A DNA stretch of 64,000 nucleotides from Paracentrotus lividus (taxonomy: Eukaryota > Echinodermata > Echinoidea > Camarodonta > Echinidae): assembly GCA_940671915.1 (NCBI GenBank), contig CALNVZ010003433.1:24131479-24195478 (forward strand). Direction: 5' to 3'. The translations under genes were made by a program, and so were the position numbers. Every line of letters starts with the position of its first letter. Within the stretch, counting starts at the first letter, position 1. The notes below the pieces were generated by a model. It was not told where the DNA came from. It searched no databases and saw nothing but the letters and a program-made list of their open reading frames with translations. Positions 25,601 to 37,600 of this stretch are shown in pieces.

Positions 25601-28600
25601 TCTGGCAATGGCGGAGGCATAAATTTCGACCGTGCGCGGTCGAGGATTCATCTAGTTAATCATAATTTCCAGGACAAATTGTAAAATTCATATGCAATTG
25701 GTAATGACACATGCCAGTCCTACATTATACATAATATGGTAATCATGCTCCATTCATACAGAACCTACAAGTGCGAAGATATGCGCCGTACTGTCTTTTC
25801 GATTGTCGTGTCACTCGTCTTCGAAAACGACTATTTATCATTTCTATCTCTTTTGTTTTCTTTACGATGCAGGGGAAGTTATAACTGTTTCACATCAAAT
25901 TGACGAACATTGGGTACAGGGTTATATAGGAGACCGATCAGGGATCTTTCCATTGAGTTATGTGAGTAAGGATGCAACACAGAGCAGTCAGTCTTCAAGT
26001 CAAGGTTTGTACTAGTCTCTCATATCGGATATGCTTATTTTTTAATGCTATGGCTGAGAAAATTCCCAACCAGTTTAATTGTGAAACGTAGTTCATGTAA
26101 ATTTATCACATTACACAGTTCACATACATGTATAGCAGTACATACCACCGATAATTGTACGCATTACAATTATAAAGCTCTAGTTCTGGACTGGTATTGC
26201 TGTGTGCTGAATTTAAAAAAATAGAATGATTGATCATGATGGCTATGATTGTGAGTTTTCAAGCAGAAGAGGATCAATAGACTGCTCGATTTTTATATAA
26301 TTTAAAAAATCAGTCCTCTTTTGAAAGCCAATGACTTGGCGACACAAGTTCCAGAAATTTTTTTCATACATGTATCTTTGATTCTTGTAGGTCAGAAATG
26401 AACTCACTTTCCCTCTATTCTTTGATCTCTGTTATCAGGTTACCAAGCGAGGGCGATTCAGAATGTCAAAGGACAACTCAGTGAGGAACTTACATTCATG
26501 ATTGGTGACATAATCACCATCACAGGGAAAGTAGATGATGATTGGTTAAAAGGAACATTTAACGGCCAATCAGGGGTTCTACCAGCAATATGTGTACAAG
26601 CAGTTGATGCAGACTCGCGGAATGGGCTGAAGGCAGAAGCAACATCCCAGGGTGCGGATTTAAACTTTGATGTATTAGACAAGGCATTCCAAGGTAGCAG
26701 TACTGCGTCAGGCGAAACAGGAGAAAGACCAAAGGCAAAGACTCTGTTTCCTTTCAGTGCAGAGAGAGACTGTGAGCTCAGTTTTATGGATGGTGAAATC
26801 ATCCATCTGAGAGTACGAGTGGATGAGAACTGGCTCGAAGGAGAGCTTGACGGTAACGTCGGACTATTTCCTGCAGAGTTTGTTGAGATCCTTGTGGATA
26901 TCCCTCAAGGGTATGTGCCTCCTGAGGTGAAATCTAAAAGTGTTTCCTTGAAGCAGGGTAAAGCATCGGGGAACCCAGTGCTGTCATCTTCATCAACGCA
27001 GGGAGAGGTTGCAGTTGTCAAGCCACAGTTACTTGATGTTGGACAGGGTAAGGGTGTTCCTCCAATTAAAGGAAGAAAAGGTAAAGTCCTGTACGACTTT
27101 AATCCTGAAACAGAACATGACATTTCAGCCAAACAAGGAGACATTATCACGATAATGACTAAACCTGATAATGAGTGGTATGAAGCTACAAATCCTGCCG
27201 GGAAGGTTGGTTTTATCCCAATCGCTTATGTGCAATTATTAGAGAAACCCAGAACTCCTTCATTTAAGAGACCAGCCCCCCAGCCTCCTGGTGTGAAACC
27301 GTCAAAGAAAGGTGCTGCTCCCATTGTTCCTAAGGATGCGCCTTCGGACAAAAATGCCAATGAATTGTTTTCGCTGGATCAGCTTGATACACTTGATTCT
27401 CAAAGCAAATCTGTTAAACCTACATATCCAAAAGAGAACTCTGGAGTTGGTGGTGGTTTAGATGATCTTCTTTTCTTTGATCCTCTTGGAGAGGGCGCTG
27501 CTCCACCCCTCGCTCCTACTGCAACAAGCACTCATGCACAAGATCCTTCCCTTCCACATGCTTTCAAACTTGGCGGCAGTACCTTCAAACCAGTGTCATT
27601 TGCTGGAAAGAGTTCCACCAACACTGCAACTGTTGCTCCTATGACCACAGAACCTCAGAGCTCGACTCCTACTCCACCTCCCCAGCCGACCAGGGGAAAT
27701 TCCCTCCTGGATATGAGCCCTGTTGACAAACCAATGTCTCCCATTATGTTACCAATGCTACCAGCTGACTCCAAACCAGCCATGACCAAACAAGAATCCC
27801 TAGACAGTCTTTCAAAGTTTGATATCCTTGCTGCCAGGCCATTCAATCCAACTAGCTCTAAGCAAATCAGAAGTGTGCAGCGTCCAGTGAACAGGGGATC
27901 ATCCTCGAGCAGTATCGATGCGAGTGCTGCCGTTCAGGCCACTGCTGCACCCTCAGGGGGCTCAGAGCCGGTGGCCCAGGATCCAGAACTTCTGACGATA
28001 TCGCAAGTGAACCAGGACTTGGATCGTGCAATGATGGAAGGCAATTCCCCAAACACCAGCGCAGGGTCAGGTCTTCTGACCTTATCCCAAGTGAACTCTG
28101 ACCTGGACAAGGTCATCCAGGAAGGAGGCCAAGATGTGACGCCTAATTTCAATGCGGCGTTTGGCAGCGAAATGGAGGAGGAGGAGTACCGTCCTCCGGT
28201 TCCTCCTCGTCAACCTTCCCCAAACCCATTTGCAGCAGCCGTTGAGGAGCAACAGGCAGAGATTCAGGCAACCAACCCTTCATCCTCCAATCCTTTCTCT
28301 GCTGTTACTCCTCCAGGGGATGTGGAAAACACCTTTGCCAATTCCTTTGATCCTTCGTTTGACCCACTACAAAGTCTCCCAGATGCCACCCTCCCGCGGG
28401 ATGACAGCATCCCATCAGACATGTCCGACGATGCCTTCGCCAATGGGATCAACTTCACCATCAACTCTCCCCTTGTAGCACCTGAAAATGCTCAGACATC
28501 CTCCTCGTCCTTCAAGCTTCCACCGCCTCCATCTCCCGGAAAACGTCCTGTGGCTCCTCCCAAACCTCAGAAATTTGACCCTCGAACTGCTGTTCCGCGT

Positions 28601-31600
28601 CCAAGACCGCGATCAAGCGTAGAGAACATTGAAGCTGTGATTCCTCCCCCACCTCCGTCCAAGAAACCAGTCCTTCCGCCAAAGCCAGACCTTGACCTGT
28701 TGTCCTCTTCCCAGAGAGCAGAAAATCCTGAGTTGGCCAACTTTGAAGCCAGTGTACAGCAGATCTTCGACACCTCTAAATGGGAGACGGAGAAGATGGA
28801 TGGTTCAGAGGAACAGCCTCCTGCTCTTCCACCCGGTGTAACTCGAGGAGCTTCTCTCTTGGATCAGGATCTGGGAGTCATCAGTCAGGGTATGTATTCC
28901 TCTGTTATGCCATGGTCACAACGAGTTGTTCATGTTTTTTTTCTGAGTTTATGTCCCGTAGCCTACTTGGGGCAGCTGCCAACTCCTCTGATTGCTTGTC
29001 TTTTAACATGACTGTAGGAAGAGTACAGCAGCCTTGCTCGTGCTTGCCTCTTAAAAGGTGCATCTCCTTGTGTCAGGAACAAGGATATTTTCTGAATTCC
29101 GAAACAACCCAGATGCAGAGGGGTGCATGTATAGCTGGTTGTTACCATGGCATTGTGTTTTCTTTCATTTGATTTAGTACAAGGATTTAATAGGGATTTT
29201 CTTAATTTGTCAGCTTATTATCTTCAAATTGACATCGCTCTTTTTGTTTCTCTTTAAATATGAAAGAAATGATGGAAAACAAGAATACTGGCATAACTTC
29301 TTAATGTTAGGAATGACATTTTTTTTTTGCAGTTATATTTAATAATTTGAGTAGGTCCATTTCATCGCCTCTCCTATTATTTAGGGGTACCTGCCTCTAC
29401 TCTCTTGACTAGAATCTATACCATGTACTATTGGATAAATCTCCTATGTCCTTTCAATAGTCCATCAGTATTCATCAAATTGGCAAAGGTGAACGGTATT
29501 TTAAATGAACAAATTCTTCCTCTTTTCTATAAATTTGCAAAGCTATTTTAATCGGTCCTTATTGGTCAATCAAATTCATCTGCCGTTGTGTAGTTGCCTG
29601 TAATTAAATTAGAAACCCAGCGCTGTGTTGAACAACAGGTAATTAGTTCTTGTGCTATATGATTGGTAATGTGATTCGTATAGCACCCATGAACATGCTT
29701 CAGTCGTTTGTAAAGTAATTCGTAAATATACAAATGATTTGGTGAAACCCCTTCCCTGGTAGAATTACTCAATAACATGTACATCAACTGTCTTATCATC
29801 ATGTACATATATATATATATATATATATACAGTGGTGGCCAAAATTATTAGAACACCACGTAAATTTAAATGATTTTAGTTGTTTTCATTCAGTTGACCA
29901 TTTAGATACCTTTAAAATGCCTGGAATGTCTACAAAAGTCATTATTATAATTTAAAAACTAACTAACATAGTCATGCGTTTGGAGCTCGCCCCAACTCGC
30001 CCCCAAATCACCTTTTTTGTGTTACGCTACCAATTGTAAAATCTGAAAAATCTTGCCCATATCAGGATCAAAGTGTCGTAACGTTAAAAATATCAAGTCT
30101 CTCCCTACAAAAGTATACATTTTCTGAAAGGAAATTTCATGAGAATGTCAAAAATATCATTCACAATACGATAGGGTGAAGTAGTAACATGTTCTGTGGG
30201 AATTTTTTTAATTATTTGTGAGGAGCCCCAAATTTTTAATTTAGAGCCCCCATTTAAGTCCCCTTTTCCTCTGACCCTTAATATTTCAACATATTTGAAT
30301 CGCTCATGAAATTTCCTTCTAAAAAATATACATTTACAAGGAGTGTCTTCATTTAATGAAAAAATAGTCTTAACCTTCAATGGGCATGGTTATTTTGGTC
30401 ATCTCACCACTAAGGGAGGGGGCAAATCCACCCCTCCCCATTAGACCAAATTTACTGAAACTTGGCAGGTATTTGAGGTATATTATAATAAATAAGCCTG
30501 CTAAGTTTCATACCTCTAGCTCAATTACTTTTTGAGCAATCGGCATATGTAATTGGCAATTTACTTTTTTGCATTTGGACTACATGTTTAATACACAAGT
30601 CTATGGGGAAACCAAAAGCGCATAGCGCAACTATTTTTAATGCTGCGCATTACCAGATGGTCGAAACTATATAAATTTGGTATCAAAATATACGTAAGAT
30701 CCTGACCTATGCTAAAAAGTCATGAAAGCTCATGGCACATAAAAGATATCTTTAATCTGATTTCGGCAAATGAACTAGGGCATTGATAATCCCATAGACT
30801 TTGTGTAGGTTCAGGTGTTCTAATAATTTTGGCCACCACTGTATATATATATAAGCGTTGTTATTCTCATTGTATTGAATTGTTTGTATTTCTCCTATTT
30901 CAACAAATCCTTCTCCAATTAAGCGGAACCAGTGTTCAAATTGGCAATGCCCCGCTATGTTTCATCTATTTCATAAATTCTGGTGTCTGTTTTCAGTTCT
31001 GCAGCAGCATTCATCCAAGGCACAACCAGGGCAGGCTGCTGTTGGAGATCTTCTTGGAATCGGAGGAGTCATAGAAGATGCACCGCCCTCACCGTCCAAT
31101 AAACCTAGTCGCTCTGCTCCTGCAAGACCAGCTATGCCAGGTAAGGAAGTTTGCTCTAAAATAATAAGACCAGTTACGCATACAAAAATATATATGTTTG
31201 TTTACTCTAACCCGACCGACCCTCTGAAAACCTGCTGACCTGTGTTTTTTTATTCAAATCTGACCCCCAAAATGAATAAAATGTGCCGATCTACAATAAT
31301 TTTCATGTCTTCAATATAATTTTTTAAAAAGCTTATAAAAACTGGTGATTTGCGCAGAGGAATATGGTAGCTATAAACATATCGTGAGCAGAGCACAAGT
31401 CTATGACTGAATTCCATACTATGACCTGGACTAGATGAATTGCCAGTTGAGCTCCTAAAAAATGTGAGTGAGGAGACACTGAAAGACTTTGAACAGTTGT
31501 GTCTAGACATCTACGAAACTGGAATTTGGCCTGAAGACTTCTTAAGGACAGTAATGATTCCGATACCAAAGAAGAACAATACCACAAAATGTTCTGACTT

Positions 31601-34600
31601 TCGTACAATAAGCCTAATATGCCATGCATCAAAGGTAATTCTCAGGACCATTACAAAGAGAACCGTCAAGAAAGCAGAAACTTTTCTGGGATACGATCAG
31701 TTTGGGTTCAGAGCTGGACTTGGTACTCGTGAGGCTATCGCAATAATGAGAACTTTGTGCGAACGTAGCCTGGAAGTTCAGAAAGAGGTGAGCATATGCT
31801 TTGTTGATTATGAGAAAGCTTTTGACAGGGTAAACTGGATTAAACTCCTGCATGTTCTGAAATCCCTTGGAATAGATTGGAAGGATAGGCGCCTAATCAA
31901 AAACCTGTACATGAGGCAGACAGTGTGTATAAGAACACCAGAAGGAGATTCTGAGCCTGGACACATTGGACGAGGAGTTCGTCAAGGCCGCCCACTCTCA
32001 CCAATACTGTTCAATGTATTTGCAGAAGCCATGATCAAAGAAGCATTTCTGGACATGGGAGATGAAATACATGTATCTGTAGGAGGTAGAATAGTGAACT
32101 CGGTCCGTTTTGCAGATGACAAGGCAATTGTGAGTGACAATGAAGACGGACTTCAGAGGCTCATGGACTCATTAGTGACAGCAGGGGAAGAATTTGGAAT
32201 GAGGATTAATATCACTAAAACTAAGGTAATGAAAGTAACACGATCAGAGCAAACAGATCTGAATATGAACTTCACAATCAGTGGAAGGAAAGTTGATCAG
32301 GTCAAACAGTTCACATATTTTGGTAGTGTCATCTCAAATGATGCATACAGCACTAGAGAAATAAAAACTCGAATTGCACTAGCCAAGAATGCATTCTCAA
32401 AACATAGCAGAACACTGACAGCCAAAAAGCTAAAACAAAGCCTAAGAAAGAGGCTTGTCAAGTGTCTGGTCTGGAGTGTTGCTTTATATGCATCAGAGAC
32501 GTGGACGATAAAGAAAGCAGAAGAAAGGAGGATTGATAGCCTAGAAATGTGGTTGTGGAGGAGAATGGAAGGAATTAGCTGGAAAGATCGTGTCACAAAT
32601 GACGAAGTACTGAACAGAGTGAATGAAGTAAGGATCTTGAGAGAAACAATCAGGAGACGAAAGAAGAACTGGTTGGGGCACATCCTGAGGGGGAATAACA
32701 TGCTCAGAGATGTGCTGGAAGGGAAAATGAAAGGCAAAAGGGGAAGAGGTAGACCAAGGATTGGGATGGTGTCGGAACTGAAAGAGGCAGAAACGTATGA
32801 AGTCATGAAGTGGAAGTCCCAAGACAGAGAACAATGGAGAAACGGCTAAAGGCTCTGGTGTGTGGACCTGCCCTTAGGCAGAACACTGAAGAAGAAGAAC
32901 TATGACCATTAATGATGCATTGGTACTGCGTTAGCGTATAGTGGATGCTCAATCTCATCATGCATGTGTGCCAGTAAAAACAAAACAAAAAAACATAAAA
33001 ACATCCGAACAACTGACCCTTAAAGGGATGCAGTAACATTGAATGATATTCAAATCGATTTATTCGATTTAGCTTATTTTGCCCACATAATTATAAACAC
33101 TTAGGTCAGTCTGGTATCTCTTCAAAATTGCAAGCTTATTGCTTGCTTTACCTTCGAGATATCAATGGTTTCATACTCAAATTTTATAAACCAACACTGT
33201 ATGGATAAAACCATGTGCTTTTCCACACGCCCATTTCCTGTTGTATAGTCCCCTGTCCCTAGCGGCTTGGTGAGCTATCAGCAGAGGATACTGGTGTTCG
33301 GCTGTATGCTTGGCATTGTTTGTTACACTGTTTTAATGTAGTAAATGACTTCCATTTGATCTGAAACTTTCAGTAGTTTGTTTTTACTGTTGGAACAATA
33401 TAATTTTATTAATCTTGATATAATTGCTCTTGTTTTTGAAAGAACTTTACTAAATCCCTTTAATTTTTCCTGTTACAGCAAACAAGCCATATTTTTTAAA
33501 GGCTTTATTTCTGCTACTCACAAGGAAGTTTGCTCTTGTAAAATAATATGACCTGCCATGCCAGGTACTCATAGGGGAATTTGCTTTTCTTCAACAATGA
33601 GAGCAATACCATCATTATGTTCTTTAAATAGATAATTCCAAAGTCTCAATGTGCTTCTAGAGAACGTTATAGACACATAAATAGGTTTAAAAGTGTACCA
33701 TTTATGACTTGTACGTATAATCAAAATTTTATGAAAATATATTTGTTTCTGCTGATTATTTTAAAATAGATTTCAACACTTTATTTGAAAATATTTGTTT
33801 GTATGACCTTTGATCGTCACAAGAGATACATTTATCACAGCTTAATAAGCTTAACACCGGGGGAGGGGAGGGTCCATTTATACACTAAGCAAAGGAATGC
33901 TAATAGTACCTGTACTTAAGTGATAAGTAAACTTGTTTCATTTCACTGCACTTGTACAAAGTCTCATCACTCAAGCATATAGTACTTAATGCTACTGTAC
34001 TGGGCATATACTGTATACGTGTCTTAGGAACAGGAGAGAGGCAGTGTTAGAATGAGAGTTATACTGTAATTCAAGTAATTGCAAAGCTTGTGGATTAGGC
34101 CTAAATATTAACCAAGTCTTTGCTTAACACCTTGGTATTATTCGATCGTGTGGAGGTACAGTAAGTTGATTTGTTGATTTTCTAAGGGAAAAAAATGAGA
34201 TCAATGTAATAAAATGTAATAAGTTCTTGTAATATGTAATATTTTCCAAAACAGTTCTAGACTGTGAGCGAGTTGTCCTTTGTCTTTTATCAACTATTTA
34301 TGTTACAGGGCACAAGATTGATTGAATTTTTTTTTCTCTCTCTCTTTCTCTCTTTGTCTCTTGCAGCCAAGAAGAAAGTCCCTCCTGGTAGGCCCATCCC
34401 TCCTAGACCAGGCCCAGGCATGAAGAGGGAAGAAGGCCAAGGTAAGAACAAGATTTTTTTTTGGTTCAGTTCAATTCATTTTCCAATGTAGATACATTTT
34501 TGTTAACAATATAGATTATGACATGGTACAAAGTAAAAATTATTACTTTTGATGTAGCTGCCAGAAAGGAATGAACCTGGATAGATGTGTAGATGATGGA

Positions 34601-37600
34601 TCTGGATCTTATAAAAACGATATATTGAACGCACCGATTTATATTAAAAATAACAAACACAAACCAATACATAGCATATTGATTAACTTAATTTTACTAA
34701 TAAAAAAAACAATACATGTACTTCAAGCTGTTTGACACATAAATAGAAAGAATATATATTTTTGTAATAACCAATGGAAGATAATTTCAAATAAACGTGT
34801 TTATAGGTTTTTTTCTTAAATACATGTATGATCTGTTCTAGCAAATGGGTGAGCATTATGTGCAGGGTTCCCAGCCCATCAGGGAAATCAGGGAAAATTA
34901 TTTGTTCTTTTTTCCAGTCAGGGAAAATCAGGGAATTTGATTATAATGCTTCAAAATCAGGGAAAGTCAGGGAATTTTGATTGACCCAAAAATCGAAAGT
35001 TCGGTAGTCAGTCGGGCTAGTGTTTTATAATGCAAATAGTTCACGGTGACAACATCGAAAACACGCGAAACTGGAAATGGGTTTAAATAATTATCGGGGA
35101 AAAATCAGGGAATTTTGTTTTCTTGAAATGCTGGGAACCCTGATGTGGGTGTCTATATTTGCGTACAAGATCTTTAGACTTCACAATGATGTATATTTTG
35201 ATTCAATGATTAAATATGATAACATTTAGTATTGGCCTACATGTAGATGTTTGATAACATTCTATTTATATCTGAAAAGATCTGTAGCAGCACCAAACCT
35301 GCCTCTAAGGACCACCCAAAAATGCAGGAAAAGTATACACTTTAAAATAAATTTATAGACATGTTCTGCAGCACACAATTTATTTTCGTGGTTGAAATAT
35401 AAAGTAGACATGAGCATTGTAGACAGTAACATTTAAAGAGAGGTTCCACATCACATGAGATGACCAGTATATTTCAAGTAACTTTTCTTTAGAAGTGGCC
35501 AGTGTAAACAGGTTTGACTCTACTTTGCCTTTTTCCATTGCAGCTGTAAATGGGGAGGCTCATGCAGCGGAGGCAATTGCCAATTTAGAGAGCAAGATTG
35601 CGGGTCTCAAAGAAGAGATTGAGGTAAGTGTGATCAAAAGTTGGTTTCTTGTTCTTAACCTGTTGGAGACAAGGTGATTTGGCTATAAAACATATTTCCC
35701 ATAGACCTGAGCTTGAATGTACTCTGGCTCAGTCCTCAAGAGGTTAAATTTAAATAGTTTTTTTTTCTTCTTGACTCTGGGTTTCATGGCCAACTTTTTA
35801 ATCTGGGATTCAGCCAAAACTGTAATGGATTGCTCAAAATATTTTGAATATCTGGGCCTACTTTGTACTTATCTTATGATCTACATTTTATCAGTAGGTG
35901 TTGGATCCAATCTGTTTCCATTATAAATCATGACTGATGTATTCTCTGAAAGGCATGACCAAATATTCACCAAATTTTCTGTAGGCAACCTACATGCATC
36001 TCCACCTACCAACACCCATTTCTTAAAGAGTTACTATTAAAGTAACTTTGCAATCGATGGTAACTTTCATGAAGAAAAGCAATTTGATTATTGGCTGTTG
36101 AGCAACCTTGCCATGGTAGTTACCATTAACGGCAAAGTCACTATCAAAGTAACTCTTTATGCTTTTTGGGGCTTTGGTATACAAATCTGCCAAGACCTCT
36201 TATGAATCCTCCACTTGTGTCTGTCAAGTATACATTTTTTCCCCCAGCTCATCAGTTCCCTCTTTGCCAACGTCTGTTTCCAAATAGTGTAGGAAGGATT
36301 TTTTTTGGTTGTAATTTATCTAAAACCAATAATATTGAGCCTTCATCTGGTGAAAGTACTTAAGCAGTCCATACATTTGTGATTTATTGAACTTTTTGAT
36401 AACTTACATTACTTTTAATTTCTTCTCAAAGATACTTTACTACCGGAAAACTTGACAAAAAACATAAAACCAACTGGATACCATTGTTAATCAGTGGGGT
36501 GGGGGTGGGGTGCTAAGACAATAGTTTATCTATATTATAATGTGATATATATATTCTGTGATATATTCTTTTCATGGTGCAGACCCAGAAGCTTCAGAAG
36601 TCCAGCTTAGTACGTGAATGTGCATTTGTTACTGTGGAGAAAGATAAGGTAGAACTACAGCAGCAGATTGCAGATGAGGAAATAGCCATCTTAGAAAAGG
36701 AAAAAGAAGTCAAGACTTTACAAGGTTGGTTTTATTTAAAGTCTGTATAATATACAAATGTAGCACAATATGAGTCCAGTGCACTGTAATATGAAAGATA
36801 CGACCAATCATATGATTGATATCGATCGTAAGTCAATAGTAAACCGTGAACTAAGAGTTACTATGATCGATTGTATGATTGATTGTATCTATTTTATGTT
36901 ACAGGGCACAGAAATACCATATTATTAATTTCCTCTTCCCAGGATGCATTATTCTGAATACACTTGTCTATATTATATTATATATGACTAGTGGAATAAT
37001 TGTTATTTATGATATACTGTCTACAACATTTATATCACAAATATGTAACCAGGTAACGAAAGGTGAATTATTCTCTTTAAAAAATTGCTGTTTTGGGATT
37101 TAAAAAAATTCAGATTATTGACATTGTATTTCTTTTTGATTCATTACATCGAGGGCTTTAAAAGGTTGTCAGTGATTTTTTTTTCTCTCTGCTGGTATGG
37201 GAATCGAAATAAAAATATAATGTTAAACATCACTAAATTGAAATGTTAAGTTGTAGTGGTAGGGGAATATTAGACCTAGGGTTGTCTTACTTTGCTTATG
37301 ACTTGAAATATGAAGTATCAAATGGGATGCCCCAAAATTATCCTGAGGTTTGACTGCATTTCTCATTATCACATTCACATTCTTGCTAAAAATATCCTTG
37401 ACGTACAAACTGTTGATTTATGATGATAAGGATAATCAATATCTTCATGTTTTAAAATTGAGCTTATGAAATTGAAAATACTCTATTTGGCTCTTCATAT
37501 TTCACATGAGTTCATCAAGTTGTTTGTAACTTACGATTGACTTTGTGAGACATGCTTCCTGATTGTATTCTGTTAGAACAACTGGATGAGCTGAGGCCTG

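Noticed and set aside
26458-26802. 114-codon minus-strand frame opposite exon 4
   Set aside because: Shadow of the conserved SH3-coding sequence on the plus strand; no independent signal.
28152-28478. 108-codon frame in another phase of exon 4
   Set aside because: Overlaps the proline-rich linker, whose own frame is continuous and in phase with its neighbours.
32297-32806. 169-codon minus-strand frame
   Set aside because: Antisense shadow of the reverse-transcriptase frame.
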